Below, piece after piece: positions 61,001-64,000 of a stretch of 64,000 nt of DNA (the first letter of the stretch is position 1; each line of letters starts with the position of its first letter). Under the pieces are notes generated by a model, which had not been told where the DNA came from, ran no database searches, and saw only the letters and a program-made list of their open reading frames with translations. The translations under genes were made by a program, and so were the position numbers. Source of the stretch: Hydractinia symbiolongicarpus (Eukaryota; Cnidaria; Hydrozoa; Anthoathecata; Hydractiniidae); NCBI RefSeq assembly GCF_029227915.1, contig NC_079884.1, positions 10,540,001 to 10,604,000 on the forward strand. The letters are read 5' to 3'.

Positions 61001-62975
61001 ACGCAAAATTTTATATATACATTATTACAGACATCTACTATTCATTTTTTACGATGTTTTTTGCGTTTGTGTTTTCTGATGATTTTATTCGCTAACTAAC
61101 CATTGTTTTTAGTTCAATCTAGTGAAAAAGATTTGGAATGGATTTTAGATGTTGTGGAACAGGATCCTGTGCCTAGTATTCGGTAATAAAAATGTATTGT
61201 TGCAACTAATTCTGTTTCTTTCTCACAACTCACAATTAATGCTTTTCATTTTCTCTTTTAGTCACCATGTTGTATCTTGCTTAATCGAGAAACCACCATT
61301 CACAAAGAAAGCAACGAATTCCTCTATGAATAATTCCACATTGGTGGAGAGGCTGTGGCAATTAATGAAGTTAGAACCTTGCTTATAGTTCGTTTGTCCC
61401 ATGCTTTCAATCATTTAATAAATGTTTCTTTTTAAGCCCATTTTCGTTTTAAATATTGATATCAGTATACACCACTTCCTTCCTAATTTATGGACAGTTT
61501 TAAAACGTCTTTACAAACTTTTTTCCCAGCTGTGATTCTGCTAACGACCATCGATTGCGCACCGGATTGGTTGATTTATACGATGCATTGTGGGGAAGAG
61601 TGACACCAGCCTGTGTACCTTCCCACGGGGTAAGTGATAGTATTCTTTAATCTGCGTCAGGTTAACTCACCCTGCGCTGGCAAAAATTTAAACTATTTAG
61701 GTTGAGGATACCAGGGTTAATAAATGTGTGTTGACCACGACTTATATGACAGCTAACAAATATACATTAGGAACGAAAATTTTTCGACAGAAAAACTTTC
61801 GGAATTTTTTTTTTGGCTGAACATTTTTCCGTCCGAAATTTGTGTTTGCCGAAAGTTTTTTTGTCCGAAAATCTTGGTTTTCCTAATTTTTTTAAAAAAG
61901 GACCAGTGCATAGAAATTATATCTAGGGAAATCAGAAAATCAATAAAAACTGCAGTTTTTGAACTTATTATTTTCGATATTTTCACATTTGGCTGAGGTT
62001 GGATCCTGAAAGCCCTTTTTTAGATCTTGATCGAATATATGTACACTTTGAACGCTTCTAGCCTTCTTTTTGTGTTATTATTCAAAAAAATTACCCATAT
62101 ATTTTTTGACTTTATTAAATCTTGTCCGAAAATTTTTTTGCTGAAATAAAAAAATGTGTCCGAAAGTTTTTCCGCAGAAAATTTTAGTTCTTAATGCGTG
62201 CGTCCGCCCAGGTGTAATCCCGCCTGACAATAAGCCGGAGAACGTTTGTCCTGTGCCATAACCTTTTTCATCAAGAATGCTGATGACCAAAATGAACGTT
62301 AGATTTGCAGTTTATCATGTAAATACACCCTATCAATCTTATATTTGCTTGTATGATGTGCAATTTTTTTAAAGAACAACAAAGTCAGTTGACCAGGGCT
62401 ATATAAATTTTTTTGAACAAGGCTAATGTGTTGAAATGAAACTTGATGAAACTGTCACGACTCCTCCCTTACAAATTTGTATAAAACACAAAATAAAGTT
62501 AGAAAATTTATTTTTGTTTTTTAGTTTGGAATTGTGATTGATTTAAAGGGTAAAAACGCTGTGGCGAAATCTTCATCCTACCTGCCAGCATCACCTGTAA
62601 GTCTTTTTCACATTTTTTCACTGTATTTTGCCTTTGATAAGACCGAAGTGTTCAGAAAGTATACCTTATAATTAGTTCTTTACTCCATCTCTGCCAGAAT
62701 CTAAGAAGCAATTTTCTGTATTGTACGGAAGTCGACTCACGCTTTCTCCATATCTATTTGTAAGATTTTCAACAGTTGATATTTAAATTTGTTAGAACAT
62801 GGTGATTTAGGATATGTCAGCATCTGTTAGTGCGGGAGAAGAACCCGGCGCCAAGAAGAGAAAAACATCGCATGGAAACTCTCCAGCAGTTGATTCTATC
62901 GATGCGAGACCTGGAACGCCGATGAGTGTTGGCTCGGAAAACTCGACTTCGAGTAAAATCAAACTCAAAATAAAG
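52070..62975 (+). CDS. TAF2: TAF2, TFIID subunit 2 (start exon missing; may continue past window)
   Basis: Twenty-eight exons join in phase to ~1,063 codons: 52070-52127, 52299-52371, 52560-52662, 53152-53270, 53521-53618, 53711-53754, 54016-54124, 54673-54758, 54843-54945, 55075-55193, 55296-55409, 55688-55787, 56030-56436, 56923-57034, 57527-57838, 58106-58225, 58353-58493, 58710-58820, 59119-59207, 59469-59508, 59896-59972, 60142-60219, 60300-60361, 61113-61182, 61262-61369, 61530-61629, 62525-62596, 62811-62975. Match to human TAF2 is colinear, e.g. [145 protein letters not shown]2 helps TFIID bind the core promoter initiator. The fold is that of M1 aminopeptidases, but the zinc site is gone: HExxH is CLAEQFFG. 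The last exon carries a basic patch (AKKRK) and ends KLKIK at a donor, so more may follow. No ATG exon was found. Confidence 0.93.
60895..60975. repeat. CGCGA/TTTTCGC dispersed repeat in TAF2 intron
   Basis: Phrases TTTTCGTGAATTTCGCGAG and ATAATTTTCGCAGG lie within 60 bases, of the same family as 28795-29020 and 63690-63805. Confidence 0.4.
61768..62193. mobile_element. TA-flanked MITE in TAF2 intron (422 bp)
   Basis: TA at 61768-61769 and 62192-62193 flanks inverted ends: left GGAACGAAAATTTTTCGAC..., and from the right AGAACTAAAATTTTCTGCGG. Both continue into GAAAAACTTTCGG. More CCGAAA(A/G)TTTTT phrases recur inside. A TA duplication and such simple inverted ends fit a Tc1/mariner-type MITE; no transposase is visible. 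Confidence 0.65.
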
Positions 62976-64000
62976 GTATGATAGAGTTTTAAGTGTACAT
63001 ACTAGTTTTTATATAAATTAAACTCAAAATAAAGAAAGTTTGATAAAGAAAGGTTAGTAATACTTTTTTATTTTGTTAATGGTACATATTTTTTTCGCAT
63101 GATATCTACATCGTCATCGTCCTCAAAGGCGATTCTCATATGGGTTTCTATGAACATCCTTATCGGGGAAAGTCAACAGTTGCATTATGTTTCAAATAAA
63201 CGCCCCTTTAAATAAATCTTTAATAGGGGGTTTTGTAAATTTTTTTTGAAGATGTGGAGGCTTAATTGAAGGTGTCTGAAGAGGGGCGTTAATTCCAAGC
63301 ATTACGTTTTTTAGCCAAAATTTTAAGCTTGATAAAGTTTTTGATCTTTTCTAGTTTACTTGGAAATTTTAAATAATATTCGTAAATACCTTAAGTTGAT
63401 TAATTTTCGTGATATGCGGGGAAAATTCTCGAAAAAGTCAAGTCGCAAAAAAAAATCTTTGCGAAATTACTCTAAATGATTAGTTAAAAAACAAGCTGAA
63501 ATTTTTTGTTCTTTTTCGTTTTTTTCTAAGAAACATACCCATGATAATCTCCTCCTTAAGCTCACGGTACAGTTCTTCAACCATGTGTTTGTCATTTGAA
63601 TCAACATGTCACTTCTGGTTTTACAGGGAAAATGTAGAATGCTAGATTTATTAAAATAAATGTTTGTAAAACATGTAAAAATGAACCATTCGCGAAGAAA
63701 AAACGATTCGCGAGAATTAATTTTTGTGAAATACTTTGACATAACTGCTTCGCGACGTCTTCGCGAAATAAAATTATTTTTAACTCGCGAAAATAAGTCT
63801 TCGCGAAAATGGGTCAACATAAAGTACCCTCAAATTACCCTGAACACTTAACCGTGCTAACCTTTAAAAACCTATTTATTCTTCGTTTTTTATCACCATT
63901 GTGCCAATCTTTCTGTTTAGGTATTTCTTAGCGAAATGTTTTATAGGTTGGTTTTGGGGAATGCTATCATTTGGGATATTCCCAATGTTTTTGCAGATTT
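62976..64000. other. TAF2 downstream intron or 3' region
   Basis: Follows the donor GTATGA after the last recognised TAF2 exon. It contains the CGCGA repeat block below and otherwise no exon that I can support. Confidence 0.4.
63655..63835. repeat. CGCGA-type repeat block
   Basis: Six CGCGA phrases in both orientations occur between 63690 and 63805 (for example CATTCGCGAAG, GATTCGCGAGAATTAA, TTCGCGACGTCTTCGCGAAA, CTCGCGAAAATAAG). This is the densest member of the dispersed family. The ends may be near TAAAATAAATG and AAGTACCCTCAAATTACCC, but no target duplication is clear. Confidence 0.5.

Overview
The window is nuclear DNA of an invertebrate animal. It is very AT-rich. Its genes are cut by many GT-AG introns of roughly 0.2-2 kb into short exons that join in phase, and the spaces between are full of degraded transposons. 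The gene set and the style of repeats (Penelope/GIY-YIG relics, a non-LTR element tail of a kind common in cnidarians, TTAA elements) fit a cnidarian best, but I cannot fix the species.

Gene layout from left to right: (1) SEC22B exon 1 on the minus strand at 6513-6587, with the rest of the gene beyond the left edge. (2) The C9orf78/TLS1 spliceosome-factor homologue, complete, minus, 8281-9888. (3) Nischarin (PX + LRR), plus, coding exons 18298-26757, with a possible far-upstream first exon at 7454. (4) A RASL11/RERG-type atypical small GTPase, plus, 33194-35206. (5) RLIG1 (C12orf29, 5'-phosphate 3'-hydroxyl RNA ligase), complete, minus, 35459-38011, tail to tail with the GTPase. (6) TAF2 (TFIID subunit with a dead M1-aminopeptidase fold), plus, from exon 2 at 52070 to at least 62975; the first exon was not found and the 3' end may lie beyond the window. 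I traced exons by translating across GT/AG boundaries and checking that the phases close and the protein stays colinear with the known family.

The gene-poor parts (1-6 kb, 10-18 kb, 26.8-33 kb, 38-52 kb) are transposon graveyards. Three groups stand out. One is a set of non-autonomous elements with TTAA target duplications, one of which holds a decayed THAP-like zinc finger, as expected for Kolobok-type transposons. The second is a set of elements with CAG...CTG ends and 5-6 bp target duplications; one is nested inside a copy of another, and one member is present twice in opposite orientation 30 kb apart. The third is a non-LTR retrotransposon tail that was hit by two TTAA elements; removing both restores the sequence seen in a second copy of the same tail. 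There are also a tRNA-derived SINE, an LTR-like sequence with a TATA box and a primer-binding-site-like motif, several tandem repeat arrays, two strong hairpins, and small foldback elements in and around the GTPase gene.

The genes are unrelated housekeeping or signalling genes (ER-Golgi SNARE, splicing, endosomal/integrin scaffold, small GTPase, RNA repair, transcription initiation). They form no operon or shared pathway. No CRISPR array, rRNA gene, intact tRNA gene or intact transposase was seen.
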